NCBI RefSeq assembly: GCF_034347425.1
Contig: NZ_CP133779.1
Span: 2,852,001-2,916,000 of the forward strand
Length of the DNA stretch: 64,000 nucleotides
Origin: Undibacterium sp. CCC3.4
GTDB taxonomy: Bacteria; Pseudomonadota; Gammaproteobacteria; Burkholderiales; Burkholderiaceae_D
Direction of reading: 5' to 3'
The position numbers were made by a program, and so were the translations under genes. Under the pieces are notes generated by a model. The model searched no databases and had not been told where the DNA came from. It saw only the letters and a list, made by a program, of their open reading frames with translations. Shown piece after piece: positions 34,344-43,803 of this stretch. Position 1 is the first letter of the stretch. Every line of letters starts with the position of its first letter.

Positions 34344-35069
34344 TCACGCTGGATGCGCGGCTACACGGGTGCGCATCGCTTCGCCCATCATCACCAATAC
34401 CGGTCCATGCGAGAGCGGCAGGCCGTGCGCCAGTTCGGCCAAGCTCAAGCGCAGATAGCGTTGATCGCTGCGGCTGCAATTTTCCATCACGATAACCGGC
34501 AAGTGCGCCGGAAAACCCTTGGCCAGCATACGTTCGGCCGTCAGCATCGCTTCGCGTCCACCCATATATTGGATCAAGGTGTCACATTCGGGAATGCGGG
34601 TGTCCGCAGTTTCGCCTGGTGCAGTACTCGAAGTAAACAAGGCCACGCTGCGGGCAATGCCGCGCTTGGTCAGCGGCTGGCATACCGCCGCCGCCGCTGC
34701 CAAGGCGGTGGTGATGCCGGGTACCACGGCGTAAGCAATACCGGCCGCTTCGAGTGCGCTTAATTCTTCATCAGCACGCCCGAACAGCATGGGGTCGCCA
34801 CCTTTCAAACGCACTACCAGACGATACTGATGGGCGGCAGCGACGAGTTGTCGGTTGATGCTGTCTTGCGCGGCCGAGCGTTGACCGCTGCGCTTGCCGA
34901 CCGCAATCTTCACGGCTTGCGGGCACAGTTCCAACATCTCGGTCGTGACCAAGGCGTCATACAACACCACTTCGGCCTGCGCCAACAGGCGTGCGCCGCG
35001 CACCGTGATCAGGTCGGCGGCACCGGGACCGGCACCGATCAACACCACTTGGCCGAGCGGGGTCGTCAT
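34344..35069 (-). CDS. cobA: Uroporphyrinogen-III C-methyltransferase
   Basis: A 241-residue SAM-dependent enzyme that methylates uroporphyrinogen III twice to give precorrin-2, the precursor of siroheme. Family motifs: GAGPGAADLITVRG, VRLKGGDPMLFGR and YAVVPGITTALAAAA. It is the stand-alone SUMT, without the CysG dehydrogenase/chelatase part. It ends the sulfate assimilation operon, five bases after cysN, and supplies siroheme to CysI. Confidence 0.93.
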   Translation of the reverse strand: MTTPLGQVVLIGAGPGAADLITVRGARLLAQAEVVLYDALVTTEMLELCPQAVKIAVGKRSGQRSAAQDSINRQLVAAAHQYRLVVRLKGGDPMLFGRADEELSALEAAGIAYAVVPGITTALAAAAAVCQPLTKRGIARSVALFTSSTAPGETADTRIPECDTLIQYMGGREAMLTAERMLAKGFPAHLPVIVMENCSRSDQRYLRLSLAELAHGLPLSHGPVLVMMGEAMRTRVAAHPA

Positions 35070-35074
35070 CGTGC

Positions 35075-36394
35075 TCAGTCTGCCAAGTGGATCATGCCGG
35101 CAGCCACGGTTTGATGGGTGACTTCATCGATGAGAATGAAGGCACCGGTCGAGCGCAAGTCGGCATAATCATCGACGGCCAGCGCTTGCCCAACACTGAT
35201 CGAGACGGTGGCGATGTCGTTGAGCTTGAGGCTGTCGGCCGGGCGCGTTTGCTGAGTGTTGATATCGAGCAGGGTATCGACCGCCGTGACGCGCGCCGCG
35301 ACTTGTTTGGTGGTGTGTTTGAGCCAGTATTTACGGCCGACATCGAGCGCATCTTCTGACAGCCAGCACAGATCGGCCTTTAAGGTTTTCAACTGAGTGG
35401 CAGGACGGTCGGCACCGGCCAGCATGTCGCCACGCGAGATGTCGAGGTATTCATTGAGCAGCAAAGTTACCGATTGGCCGACCACGGCCGATTCCAGTGA
35501 GCCGTCCAGAGTTTGGATATCTTTGACCGTGGCAATTTGTCCGCTCGGTTGGACGATCAGGCGATCGCCCTTGCTGACTTTGCCGGCTTCGATACGACCC
35601 ATGTAACCACGGAAGTCATTGGCTTCATGACCGTTGTGACGCGCGACCAGTTGTACCGGAAAGCGAAACGGTTCATCGTGGCAGGCGTCGTAGACGCTGA
35701 GCGACTCGAGCAATTCGATCAGAGTAGGACCTTGATACCATGCCAGCTTATCGCTGGCGCTGACAACATTGTCACCGGCCAAGGCGGACAGCGGAATAGG
35801 GTGTATGGTTTTGAGTCCGAGTTGGGCGGCAAATTTACTGTACTCGGCGATGATGCGGTCATAGATCACTTGGTCATAGTTGACCAGATCCATCTTGTTG
35901 ACGGCAACGATCACATGTTCAATTTTCAGCAAATGGGCGATGGTCGAGTGACGCTTAGTCTGCACCAACAAGTCGACGCTGCCGTCGTCGTTGAGCTTGA
36001 CTTTCGAGACGTCGACTAAAATCACCACGGCGTCGGCCGTCGAGGCACCGGTCACCATATTACGGGTGTATTGTTCGTGGCCCGGAGTGTCGGCGATGAT
36101 GAACTTACGCTTCGGTGTAGCGAAATAGCGGTAGGCTACATCGATGGTAATGCCTTGTTCGCGTTCGGCTTCGAGGCCATCGGTCAGCAAGGACAAGTCG
36201 ATGGTGTCACCGACGGTGCGCTTGTGCTTGGCGCGTGACATCGCATCGAGCTGGTCGGCGAAAATGCCTTTGCTATCGAACAGCAGACGGCCGATCAAGG
36301 TGCTTTTGCCATCATCGACGGAGCCGGCAGTAATGAAGCGCAACAGACCGCGTTCGATGCCCGTGTTGAGGTTGAGAGTTTGAACGGCAGTCAT
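35075..36394 (-). CDS. cysN: Sulfate adenylyltransferase subunit 1 (CysN)
   Basis: A 439-residue GTPase subunit that couples GTP hydrolysis to adenylylation of sulfate by CysD. G-motifs: AGSVDDGKSTLIGRL (P-loop), DTPGHEQYTRNM (G3) and VNKMDLV (G4), followed by EF-Tu-like beta-barrel domains. There is no fused APS kinase (CysC) domain, which agrees with the APS-type reductase in the operon. Its start overlaps the cysD stop by one base. Confidence 0.95.
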   Translation of the reverse strand: MTAVQTLNLNTGIERGLLRFITAGSVDDGKSTLIGRLLFDSKGIFADQLDAMSRAKHKRTVGDTIDLSLLTDGLEAEREQGITIDVAYRYFATPKRKFIIADTPGHEQYTRNMVTGASTADAVVILVDVSKVKLNDDGSVDLLVQTKRHSTIAHLLKIEHVIVAVNKMDLVNYDQVIYDRIIAEYSKFAAQLGLKTIHPIPLSALAGDNVVSASDKLAWYQGPTLIELLESLSVYDACHDEPFRFPVQLVARHNGHEANDFRGYMGRIEAGKVSKGDRLIVQPSGQIATVKDIQTLDGSLESAVVGQSVTLLLNEYLDISRGDMLAGADRPATQLKTLKADLCWLSEDALDVGRKYWLKHTTKQVAARVTAVDTLLDINTQQTRPADSLKLNDIATVSISVGQALAVDDYADLRSTGAFILIDEVTHQTVAAGMIHLAD

Positions 36395-37332
36395 CAGAAA
36401 TATCCTTCTTTTTTACGTTTTTCCATCGAAGCTTCCGATGTTTGATCATCCATGCGGGTAGCGCCGCGTTCGGTAATTTGCGTGACTGCGGTTTCGGCGA
36501 TGATCGCTGCTACCGTGGCGGCATCGGACGACACCGGGCAGGTGCAGGAAATATCGCCGACGGTACGGAAACGCACGATCTGGGTTTCCACGGTTTCACC
36601 TGGCAGCGCTGGTGTCAGGTGAGTCAGCGGTACCAACAGGCCATTGCGCGGGATGACTTGGCGTTCGTGGGCGAAATAAATTTGCGGCAATTCGAGTTTT
36701 TCGCGCGCGATATATTGCCAAACATCGAGTTCAGTCCAGTTCGAGATCGGGAACACACGCATGTTTTCACCGGCATGCACGCGGGTATTGTAGAGGTCCC
36801 ATAGCTCAGGACGCTGAGCTTTTGGATTCCACTGGCCGAATTCATCGCGGAAGGAAAAAATCCGTTCTTTGGCGCGGGCTTTTTCTTCATCGCGACGGGC
36901 ACCGCCGATGCAGGCATCAAATTTGTGCGCCGCGATGGTTTCGAGCAGGGTGACGGCTTGAGCCGCATTGCGTGAATCGGTGGCCGGATTGCGCAGGCGT
37001 ACAGTACCGCGTTGTATCGAGTCTTCCACTGAGCCAACGATCAAGCGTTCACCGAGTTCGGCCACGCGTTTGTCGCGAAACGCGATGACTTCGTCGAAGT
37101 TGTGGCCAGTATCGATGTGTACCAGCGGAAACGGGAATTTACCGGGACGAAAGGCTTTTTCAGCCAAGCGCAGCAAGACGATGGAGTCTTTACCACCGGA
37201 AAACAGCAGCGCCGGGTTGCCGCATTCGGCTGCCACTTCACGCATGATGTGGATGGCTTCGGACTCCAGCCAATCGAGATGGCGATTACTCGCGGCATCC
37301 ATAAAATCTTGTTCTTTGACAGTGTTCATCAT
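36394..37332 (-). CDS. cysD: Sulfate adenylyltransferase subunit 2 (CysD)
   Basis: A 312-residue PP-loop ATP pyrophosphatase subunit that forms APS from ATP and sulfate. The PP-loop SGGKDSIVLLRLAEKAF and ISNWTELDVWQYIAREKLEL are visible. Start is ATG 37332, with a second ATG one codon later. It lies between cysH and cysN on the same strand. Confidence 0.95.
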   Translation of the reverse strand: MMNTVKEQDFMDAASNRHLDWLESEAIHIMREVAAECGNPALLFSGGKDSIVLLRLAEKAFRPGKFPFPLVHIDTGHNFDEVIAFRDKRVAELGERLIVGSVEDSIQRGTVRLRNPATDSRNAAQAVTLLETIAAHKFDACIGGARRDEEKARAKERIFSFRDEFGQWNPKAQRPELWDLYNTRVHAGENMRVFPISNWTELDVWQYIAREKLELPQIYFAHERQVIPRNGLLVPLTHLTPALPGETVETQIVRFRTVGDISCTCPVSSDAATVAAIIAETAVTQITERGATRMDDQTSEASMEKRKKEGYF

Positions 37333-37347
37333 GTCTCTTTTCTGTAT

Positions 37348-38061
37348 TCAGCTGACTTGTTTAATTCGAATCAATTTACCGTCGACGACGTGCAAACCGC
37401 ATTCTTTCGATTCCGGATTTTCCCACCACCAGCGGCCGGCGCGCACATCTTCACCGGCTTCGATGGCACGCGTGCAGGGTTCGCAACCGATGGACGGATA
37501 GCCTTTGTCATGCAAAGGATTGTACGGCACATTGTTAGTGCGAATATAGTGCCAGACATCGTCTTGCGACCAATCCGCCAGCGGATTGAACTTTTGCATG
37601 CCGTGCGCCGCATCGTCTTCCTGCATTGCCAGTTCGGTACGGGTGGCCGCTTGCGCGCGCCGTTGGCCGGTGACCCAGGCGGTTTGGCCAGCTAAAGCAC
37701 GATTGAGTGGTTCGACCTTGCGGATGCGGCAGCATTCTTTACGCATCTCGACACTGTCGTAAAACGCATTGAGGCCGTGTTGTGCGACATAGTCTGCGAC
37801 TGCGGCCGGCTCGGGACGGTACAGCGCGATGTCGGTGCCGTAGGTTTCCTTGATGCGCTCAATCATACCCAGGGTTTCGGCGTGCAGACGACCGGTTTCG
37901 AGCGAAAAAATACCGATGTTGTATTTGCCGCGCAAAATCATATCGGTCAAGACCATGTCTTCGGCCGCCAAGCTCGAGGCGAATACCGCCGGCGCGAAAT
38001 CGCGCGCGATGGTTTCCAAGCAGCTCAGACTGACAGCCAGACGGGCGGCGAAATCGCTCAT
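37348..38061 (-). CDS. cysH: Adenylyl-sulfate (APS) reductase, CysH family
   Basis: A 237-residue thiol-dependent reductase producing sulfite. It has the paired cysteines of the iron-sulfur type: KECCRIRKVEPL and SIGCEPCTRAIEAGED, which bind a [4Fe-4S] cluster, and the catalytic Cys near the C-terminus in KECGLH. Enzymes with these four cysteines generally use APS rather than PAPS, and the operon has no cysC, so APS is the likely substrate. The start overlaps the DUF934 gene by four bases. Confidence 0.93.
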   Translation of the reverse strand: MSDFAARLAVSLSCLETIARDFAPAVFASSLAAEDMVLTDMILRGKYNIGIFSLETGRLHAETLGMIERIKETYGTDIALYRPEPAAVADYVAQHGLNAFYDSVEMRKECCRIRKVEPLNRALAGQTAWVTGQRRAQAATRTELAMQEDDAAHGMQKFNPLADWSQDDVWHYIRTNNVPYNPLHDKGYPSIGCEPCTRAIEAGEDVRAGRWWWENPESKECGLHVVDGKLIRIKQVS

Positions 38062-38576
38062 GCTGCGGCTCCGTCACGACGGCGGAACAGTGGATTTTTT
38101 TCATCCCATGAGGTCTGGTATTTTTCCGAAAAATCGGTCAGACCTTTGATGGCATCGTTAATGTCTTTATCGGCGCGTACGGCATATTCATTGAAGCCAA
38201 CGCGCTGCATGTAAAACAATTGATCGCGTAAAACGTCGCCGATGGCGCGCAAGGCACCGGTATATGCGCAACGGGTGCGCAGATTGTGGGCGATGGAATA
38301 GCCGCGGCCATCCGAAAATTTCGGAAAATCGACTGCCAACAAGGCAAAGCGCGAGAGGTCGTCACCGAGATCTTTGGCTTGTTCAGCACTACCAAACCAG
38401 ATGGCCAGATCCTTGCGCTGTTCCAGTGCGACCCGCTGCAGCAACCATACCTGCAGCGGTATGATGGTCTTACCAGCCGGAACGGCAACGGCATCGGCGG
38501 TTTCACCCTCGGCCAGTCGCAGTACGCTCCAGTCGTCGGCCACAATGGCCTTTCCTTGAATAATTTTACTCGTCAT
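38058..38576 (-). CDS. DUF934 protein, sulfite reductase partner
   Basis: A 172-residue protein of the DUF934 family, nearly always encoded between cysI-type and cysH genes in proteobacteria. It has the conserved IAVDFPKFSDGRGYS-like block (ALLAVDFPKFSDGRGYSIA). It has been proposed to help NirA/CysI-type sulfite reduction, perhaps as an electron-transfer or assembly partner, but its biochemical role is not established. It overlaps cysH by four bases and lies 38 bases after cysI. Confidence 0.9.
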   Translation of the reverse strand: MTSKIIQGKAIVADDWSVLRLAEGETADAVAVPAGKTIIPLQVWLLQRVALEQRKDLAIWFGSAEQAKDLGDDLSRFALLAVDFPKFSDGRGYSIAHNLRTRCAYTGALRAIGDVLRDQLFYMQRVGFNEYAVRADKDINDAIKGLTDFSEKYQTSWDEKNPLFRRRDGAAA

Positions 38577-38614
38577 GTTCGCTCGCGATTCGGTAACGGT
38601 GTAGTAGCAACGGT

Positions 38615-40321
38615 TTAGTAAGAAACCAGCGAACCGGCATCTTCGCCATAGTGTTCGGTAGTTTTGATCGGCGTGGCATAGACAAATTCTTTAAACGGTG
38701 CGACACCCAGTCTTTGCGCGGTATCGATGAAGCGTTCATTCTCTTGACGTTCGCGCAGATAAACTTTGATCAAGCGTTCTATCACTTCCGGCATTTGGCC
38801 GGCTGAGAATGATGGGCCGATGATTTTTCCGATGGCGGCAGCATTACCTTGCGCACCGCCGATAGACACCTGGTACCACTCACTGCCATCTTTGTCGACC
38901 CCAAGTATGCCGATATGGCCGACGTGGTGATGACCACAGGCATTGATACAGCCCGACATATTGAGTTCGATTTCACCGATGTCATGCAAGTAGTCGAGGT
39001 CGCTGAAACGGTCGGTGATGTCTAAGGCGATGGGAATCGATTTGGCATTGGCCAGGGAGCAGAAATCGCCACCTGGGCAGCAAATCATATCGGTCAGCAA
39101 GCCGATGTTCGGCGTTGCCAAGCCATGGGCCTTGGCTTCCTGCCAAACCGCAAACAATTCGGCCAAGCGCACATCGGCCAGTACCAAATTCTGTTCATGT
39201 GTAACGCGCAGTTCGCCGAAGCTGTATCGATCGGCCAGGTCGGCGATGAAATCCATTTGTTCGGCCGTAGCGTCGCCCGGTGGAACACCCGGTTTTTTCA
39301 GCGACAAGACCACCGCCGCGTAACCAGGCTGCTTATGCGCTTTGACATTGCGCTTGACCCAATTGGCGAAGGCTTTGTTGTCCTTCAGTGCTTGTTCGTA
39401 GGCGGCATCGGTACTGGTCAACGGCAGGTAGTCGGGCGTACTGAAAAAGCTGGCGACGCGCTGCAACTCGGCTTCGGTCAGCGTGGCCGGACCACCTTTG
39501 ATATCGGCCCATTCGGCTTCCACTTGGGCGCGGAAGACATCGGCACCGATGGCTTTGACCAGAATCTTAATACGTGCCTTGTATTTATTATCACGGCGGC
39601 CGTGTTGGTTATAAATCCGCAGGATCGCTTCCAGATAGGTCATGACATGTTGCCATGGCAAGAATTCGCAGATCACACTGCCGAGGATAGGTGTGCGTCC
39701 CATGCCGCCGCCAACCATCACGCGAAAGCCGACTTCGCCGGCTTGGTTATGGATCACGGTCAGGCCGATATCATGCACGGCGATGGCGGCGCGATCTTCC
39801 TTGGAACCATTGATGGCGATCTTGAATTTACGCGGCAAATAAGCGAATTCCGGATGGAAGGTGGTCCATTGACGCAGAATTTCAGCATACGCGCGCGGAT
39901 CGATGATCTCATCGGCGGCGACGCCGGCGAATTCATCCGAGGTGATATTGCGCATGCAATTGCCGGAAGTTTGAATCGCATGCATTTCCACCTGTGCCAA
40001 TTGCTCCAGAATGTCCGGGGTATCTTCGAGGTTGATCCAGTTGTACTGAATGTTTTGGCGCGTGGTGAAATGGCCGTAGCCGCGATCGTACTTGCGCGCG
40101 ATATGGGCAAAGGTGCGCATCTGTGCCGATGACAGCATGCCGTAAGGGACGGCGACGCGCAGCATATAAGCGTGCCGTTGATAATACAAACCGTTTTGCA
40201 AGCGCAAAGGCAGGAATTCTTCTTCCGTCAGTTCGTCGGCTTGGCGACGGCGTACCTGATCACGGAATTGCGCGATACGCTCTTGTATGATCTGGTGATC
40301 GTGGTGGTCGTAACGATACAT
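38615..40321 (-). CDS. cysI: Sulfite reductase, hemoprotein (CysI/NirA family)
   Basis: A 568-residue siroheme and [4Fe-4S] enzyme that reduces sulfite to sulfide with six electrons. The cluster and siroheme ligands are seen in CCPGGDFCSLANAKSIPI and CINACGHHH. Two tandem ferredoxin-like/catalytic repeats are evident. The sequence is closer to the ferredoxin-dependent NirA/Sir group than to enteric CysI, and no CysJ flavoprotein gene is present. Nitrite reduction is a possible alternative, but the operon argues for sulfite. Confidence 0.92.
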   Translation of the reverse strand: MYRYDHHDHQIIQERIAQFRDQVRRRQADELTEEEFLPLRLQNGLYYQRHAYMLRVAVPYGMLSSAQMRTFAHIARKYDRGYGHFTTRQNIQYNWINLEDTPDILEQLAQVEMHAIQTSGNCMRNITSDEFAGVAADEIIDPRAYAEILRQWTTFHPEFAYLPRKFKIAINGSKEDRAAIAVHDIGLTVIHNQAGEVGFRVMVGGGMGRTPILGSVICEFLPWQHVMTYLEAILRIYNQHGRRDNKYKARIKILVKAIGADVFRAQVEAEWADIKGGPATLTEAELQRVASFFSTPDYLPLTSTDAAYEQALKDNKAFANWVKRNVKAHKQPGYAAVVLSLKKPGVPPGDATAEQMDFIADLADRYSFGELRVTHEQNLVLADVRLAELFAVWQEAKAHGLATPNIGLLTDMICCPGGDFCSLANAKSIPIALDITDRFSDLDYLHDIGEIELNMSGCINACGHHHVGHIGILGVDKDGSEWYQVSIGGAQGNAAAIGKIIGPSFSAGQMPEVIERLIKVYLRERQENERFIDTAQRLGVAPFKEFVYATPIKTTEHYGEDAGSLVSY

Positions 40322-40333
40322 CTTGGTTTGCCC

Positions 40334-41107
40334 TTAAAAAACGAGTTTGACGGCCACTAAGGTCAGGGTCGTCGCTAATATGCCGCGTAAAAATTTTTCC
40401 GGTACGGCGCGTGCTGCCAGCGAACCGATCGTGATACCCGGCAGCGAACCGAGCAGCAAAGCGCCGAGCAAGGCCCAATCGATCGAACCCAGCCACCAGT
40501 GGCCGAAGGCGGCAATCGCTGTCAGTGGCACCGCGTAGGCGATGTCGGTGCCGGCGATGTGCGCGGCCGACATGCGTGGATATAACATCACCAGCAAAGT
40601 CGCGCCGATGGCACCGGCACCGATCGACGAAATCGTCACCAAGGTACCGAGTAAGGCACCGGAGACGATGGTGGCGATTGCCAACTGACGGCCTTGCAAT
40701 TGCTTTTCCGGATGATTGTTGAGCCAAGTCATCATTTTACTTTTGAAAAGCAAGGCAATCACGGTTAACATGACAGAAATTGCAATTGAGTAGCGAATGA
40801 TCTGAGCAATTTCCTTATTCAGGCTACCGAAATGCTTCAGGCTCAGCGTTGCCAGTAAGGCCGCCGGTAGTGCGCCATAGCAGAGCAAGCGCACCACATG
40901 CCAGTCGACCGTGCCGCGCAAACGGTGGGTAAACGTGCCGGTGGCCTTGGTAATCGAGGCGAAGGCGAGGTCGGTACCGACCGCGACGGCGGGCGAGACG
41001 CCGAACAACAGTGTCAACAACGGCGTCATCAGCGAGCCGCCGCCGACACCGGTCAAGCCGACCAGCGTACCGACGGCAAATCCGGAAATAATATAGGTGA
41101 AGGTCAT
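40334..41107 (-). CDS. TSUP family (TauE/SafE) membrane transporter
   Basis: A 257-residue inner membrane protein with about eight helices and the family glycine-rich block GTLVGLTGVGGGSLMTPLL near the N-terminus, repeated in weaker form in the second half (TISSIGAGAIGATLLVMLY). Members export or import sulfite, sulfate or organosulfur anions. Placed as the first gene of the cys operon, twelve bases before cysI, it may import sulfate or protect from sulfite. ATG 41107 fits the family; the frame is open a little further upstream. Confidence 0.88.
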   Translation of the reverse strand: MTFTYIISGFAVGTLVGLTGVGGGSLMTPLLTLLFGVSPAVAVGTDLAFASITKATGTFTHRLRGTVDWHVVRLLCYGALPAALLATLSLKHFGSLNKEIAQIIRYSIAISVMLTVIALLFKSKMMTWLNNHPEKQLQGRQLAIATIVSGALLGTLVTISSIGAGAIGATLLVMLYPRMSAAHIAGTDIAYAVPLTAIAAFGHWWLGSIDWALLGALLLGSLPGITIGSLAARAVPEKFLRGILATTLTLVAVKLVF

Positions 41108-41294
41108 ATTGCTCCAAACAAAGTAGCTCAATCGTAATGAGTTCGAGCATTTTTCCCAACTACTTAGTATTTATTTGCTTATATGTGGTTTTGATATAAG
41201 TAACATCAGTGAATAAATATTGATTTTATGTTAACTTTTTGCACTGCTCGGCCGTGCATCTGTTTGCCTTGATCCTTCACTTCGGGAGTTTGTC

Positions 41295-41504
41295 ATGTTG
41301 CGTTGCTATGTATTGTGCTTGCTGTTATTGACAGCGCCGCTGCTGCCAGCCGAACCGGCACCCTGGTATCGTTGGCATAGTACGACGGCCGATGCGGTGG
41401 TTTGCTCACAAACTTCACCTGGCGCGTTTTGGCAGCGTGCTGACACGCCTTACAAAGATGCGCGTTGCACGATTTTGCTTGAGCCTTCGTCGCGGCGATT
41501 CTGA
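41295..41504 (+). CDS. Small secreted protein of unknown function
   Basis: A 69-residue frame with a clear signal peptide (MLRCYVLCLLLLTAPLLPA) and a short mature part of about 50 residues containing two cysteines, TPGAFWQRAD-like polar stretches and the sequence KDARCTILLEPSSRRF. TCACTTCGGGAG lies upstream as a possible ribosome binding site. The two Cys could form a disulfide. No family recognised. Confidence 0.55.
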   Translation: MLRCYVLCLLLLTAPLLPAEPAPWYRWHSTTADAVVCSQTSPGAFWQRADTPYKDARCTILLEPSSRRF

Positions 41505-41665
41505 TTAATTTGCCCTAAAGCATGAATTGAAGCGGATTTACAGCTGAATTCGCGCCTTTGTTTTTTTTCCTTCCCCGCATAATCATGACAAATGCCCTAC
41601 CGCTTAGAACGCAGCCGCGTTCCCGGTGCGCAAAGCCAGCTACCGGCATGGAATGAGGAGATGTG

Positions 41666-42586
41666 ATGTTGAATGAGCGCGAAGCAGAGAGTTGCTATCT
41701 CGGACAATTTATACCTTTGCAATACCATCACAATATGCTGATGGATGCCAACCGCATGGATAACTTTAAGGCAGCGATTCAGCGTCAAGTGTTCGATGGC
41801 GCGAAAGTACTGGAACTCGGCGGCGGCACCGGCGTGTTGTCGTGGTTTGCGGCGCAGAGTGCGGCCAAAGTGTATTGCGTCGAGTTTAATCCCGATATGG
41901 TCGCCGAAGCGCGCCGTTTGCTGGCGAAAAACCGCGACGGTGACAAGGTCGAGGTAATTCATGCCGATGCCTTCGAATATTTACCACCCGAACCGGTCGA
42001 CGTGGTGATATGCGAGATGATACATGTGGCGATGCTGCGCGAAAAGCAAGTCGAAGTGATAGAAAATTTCAAACAGCGCTACTTGGAAAAATTCGGCGGC
42101 CCTCTGCCGATTTTTATTCCGGAAGCGGTAGTGATGGCGGTGCAGCCGGTACAACAAACCTGCGATTTTCTCGGTTATCAGGCGCCGATCATTCAGTTTT
42201 TGCAACCCGGCGTATTTTCCGCTGATACCCGCGAATTGGCACAGCCGGCACTCTACAGCGTGATCGACTTTACCCAGACGAATGGTTTGCAGATCAGTTG
42301 GGCAGGCAGCTTCACGATAGAGCAGGGCGGCAGTGTGACGGCGCTGCGTTTCATTACCAAAAATATTCTGGCCGTGTTGATGGAAACTGGCGGCACGATC
42401 GATTGGCTCAATCATTATTTATCCTTGCCCTTGGATGAGGCGGTCGAGGTCAAGGCCGGTGATATCTTGGAACTCAGTTTCAGCTATCGCGCCGGCGGCT
42501 CGTTCGCGTCCTTACAAAACTCCATCAAGGTTCAAGTTAAATCGGCTGCCTTGCGTAGTCAGCATTTGTCGTTGGTAGTCAGTTAA
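41666..42586 (+). CDS. Class I SAM methyltransferase, PRMT-like
   Basis: A 306-residue protein. Residues about 25-140 form a SAM-binding Rossmann domain: VLELGGGTGVLSWFAA (motif I), VYCVEFNPDMV (acidic end of beta 2), HADAFEYLPPE, then VVICEMIHVAMLREKQ, which resembles the double-E region of protein arginine methyltransferases. The rest is a beta-rich domain as in PRMTs. Protein arginine methylation is therefore plausible but the second catalytic Glu is not obvious. ATG 41666 follows GAGGAG at five bases. It ends just before a strong bidirectional terminator. Confidence 0.72.
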   Translation: MLNEREAESCYLGQFIPLQYHHNMLMDANRMDNFKAAIQRQVFDGAKVLELGGGTGVLSWFAAQSAAKVYCVEFNPDMVAEARRLLAKNRDGDKVEVIHADAFEYLPPEPVDVVICEMIHVAMLREKQVEVIENFKQRYLEKFGGPLPIFIPEAVVMAVQPVQQTCDFLGYQAPIIQFLQPGVFSADTRELAQPALYSVIDFTQTNGLQISWAGSFTIEQGGSVTALRFITKNILAVLMETGGTIDWLNHYLSLPLDEAVEVKAGDILELSFSYRAGGSFASLQNSIKVQVKSAALRSQHLSLVVS

Positions 42587-42606
42587 TTTGGCTTTCAGTT
42601 GAAAAG

Positions 42607-42639
42607 AACGCCGTTCAATTTGATTGAACGGCGTTTTTT
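42607..42639. terminator. Bidirectional terminator
   Basis: AACGCCGTTCAAT and ATTGAACGGCGTT-type arms pair almost perfectly and are followed by TTTTTT on the plus strand and a shorter T-rich run on the minus strand. It separates the convergent methyltransferase and sulfate-binding protein genes. Confidence 0.85.
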
Positions 42640-42644
42640 ACTGC

Positions 42645-43643
42645 TTATTTATTTTGATACAACTGATCGAATTCGCCACCATCGTCGAAATGTTTCTTTT
42701 GCACTTGCTTCCAGCCGCCGAATACTTCTTCCAACGTGAACAGGGCGATGGGCTTGAAGTTGGCCGCGTATTTTTTTGCGGCGATGGCCGAGCGCGGGCG
42801 GAAATAGTGGCGCGCAGCGATATCTTGTCCCGCTTCCGAGTAAAGGAATTGCAAATAGGCGGTGGCGGCTTTGCGCGTGCCGAGTTTGTCGACCACTTTA
42901 TCGACTACGGCCACGGGCGATTCGGCCAAGATAGAGCTGCGCGGGTAGACAACGTCGTAGTGATCGCCAAATTCTTGACGCACTAATTGCACTTCATTTT
43001 CAAACGTCACCAGCACATCGCCGATGTCGCGTTGGGTAAACGTGGTGGTGGCACCGCGGCCGCCGGCATCGAGCACCGGTACATTTTTAAACAGCCGGCC
43101 AACCAAGGCGCGCGCTTGCGCTTCGCTGCCGCCGGATTTGATGACCGAACCCCAAGCAGCCAAATAGGTATAGCGGCCGTTACCCGAAGTTTTAGGGTTA
43201 GGCACGATGACTTTCACGCCGGGTTTGCCGAGATCTTCCCAATCGGCGATTTTTTTAGGATTGCCTTTGCGGGTTAAAAACACCATGGTGGAATAAAACG
43301 GTGCCGAATTATTCGGTAATAATTTTTCCCAGTTAGCTGGCAATAAACCCTTTTCAGCCAGAATATCGATGTCACTGGCTTGGTTCATGGTCACGACTGA
43401 AGCATTGAGGCCGTCGATGACCGAGCGCGCTTGCTTGCTCGAGCCACCATGCGATTGCTTGATGACCACAGTTTCGCCGCTTTTCTTTTGCCATTCAGCA
43501 ATGAAAGCGGGGTTGATATCTTTGAATAATTCGCGCGTCACATCATACGAAGCATTGAGCAATGGCTCGGTGGCGTGCGCGGCAGCGCTGACGATACCGA
43601 AGCTGAGCAAGAGAGCGGTAAACAGGCGGGAAGAAGTTTTCAT
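42645..43643 (-). CDS. sbp: Sulfate-binding periplasmic protein
   Basis: A 332-residue sulfate/thiosulfate binding protein with a signal peptide (FTALLLSFGIVSAAAHA). Family motifs: LLNASYDVTRELFKDINPAF, QSHGGSSKQARSVIDGL, and the CysP/Sbp block VIVPNPKTSGNGRYTYLAAW. ATG 43643 gives the start of the signal peptide; the frame is open for 36 codons upstream without sense. It delivers sulfate to a CysTWA transporter, but those genes are not next to it. It stands alone between two terminators. Confidence 0.93.
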   Translation of the reverse strand: MKTSSRLFTALLLSFGIVSAAAHATEPLLNASYDVTRELFKDINPAFIAEWQKKSGETVVIKQSHGGSSKQARSVIDGLNASVVTMNQASDIDILAEKGLLPANWEKLLPNNSAPFYSTMVFLTRKGNPKKIADWEDLGKPGVKVIVPNPKTSGNGRYTYLAAWGSVIKSGGSEAQARALVGRLFKNVPVLDAGGRGATTTFTQRDIGDVLVTFENEVQLVRQEFGDHYDVVYPRSSILAESPVAVVDKVVDKLGTRKAATAYLQFLYSEAGQDIAARHYFRPRSAIAAKKYAANFKPIALFTLEEVFGGWKQVQKKHFDDGGEFDQLYQNK

Positions 43644-43756
43644 CGTGCAATCCGGAAATAGGGTGGTGCTATCTTGCGCAGTTTTTGCAATCTTGGGAAC
43701 GACAGTATTGTGCTTTGTATAGATGAAAAACGCATAAAGACCAGCTTTCATATAAA

Positions 43757-43784
43757 AAACAGGCAGATTGCGGTCTGCCTGTTT
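43757..43784. terminator. Terminator after the TonB-dependent receptor gene
   Basis: AAACAGGCAGA and TCTGCCTGTTT are inverted arms around a short loop, followed on the minus strand by TTTTTTATA. It lies 20 bases after the receptor stop. Confidence 0.8.
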
Positions 43785-43803
43785 GCTTTACATGCCGGCC
43801 AGT

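Noticed and set aside
39125..40132. 335-codon plus-strand frame antisense to cysI
   Set aside because: Shadow frame; the minus strand contains the siroheme and iron-sulfur motifs.
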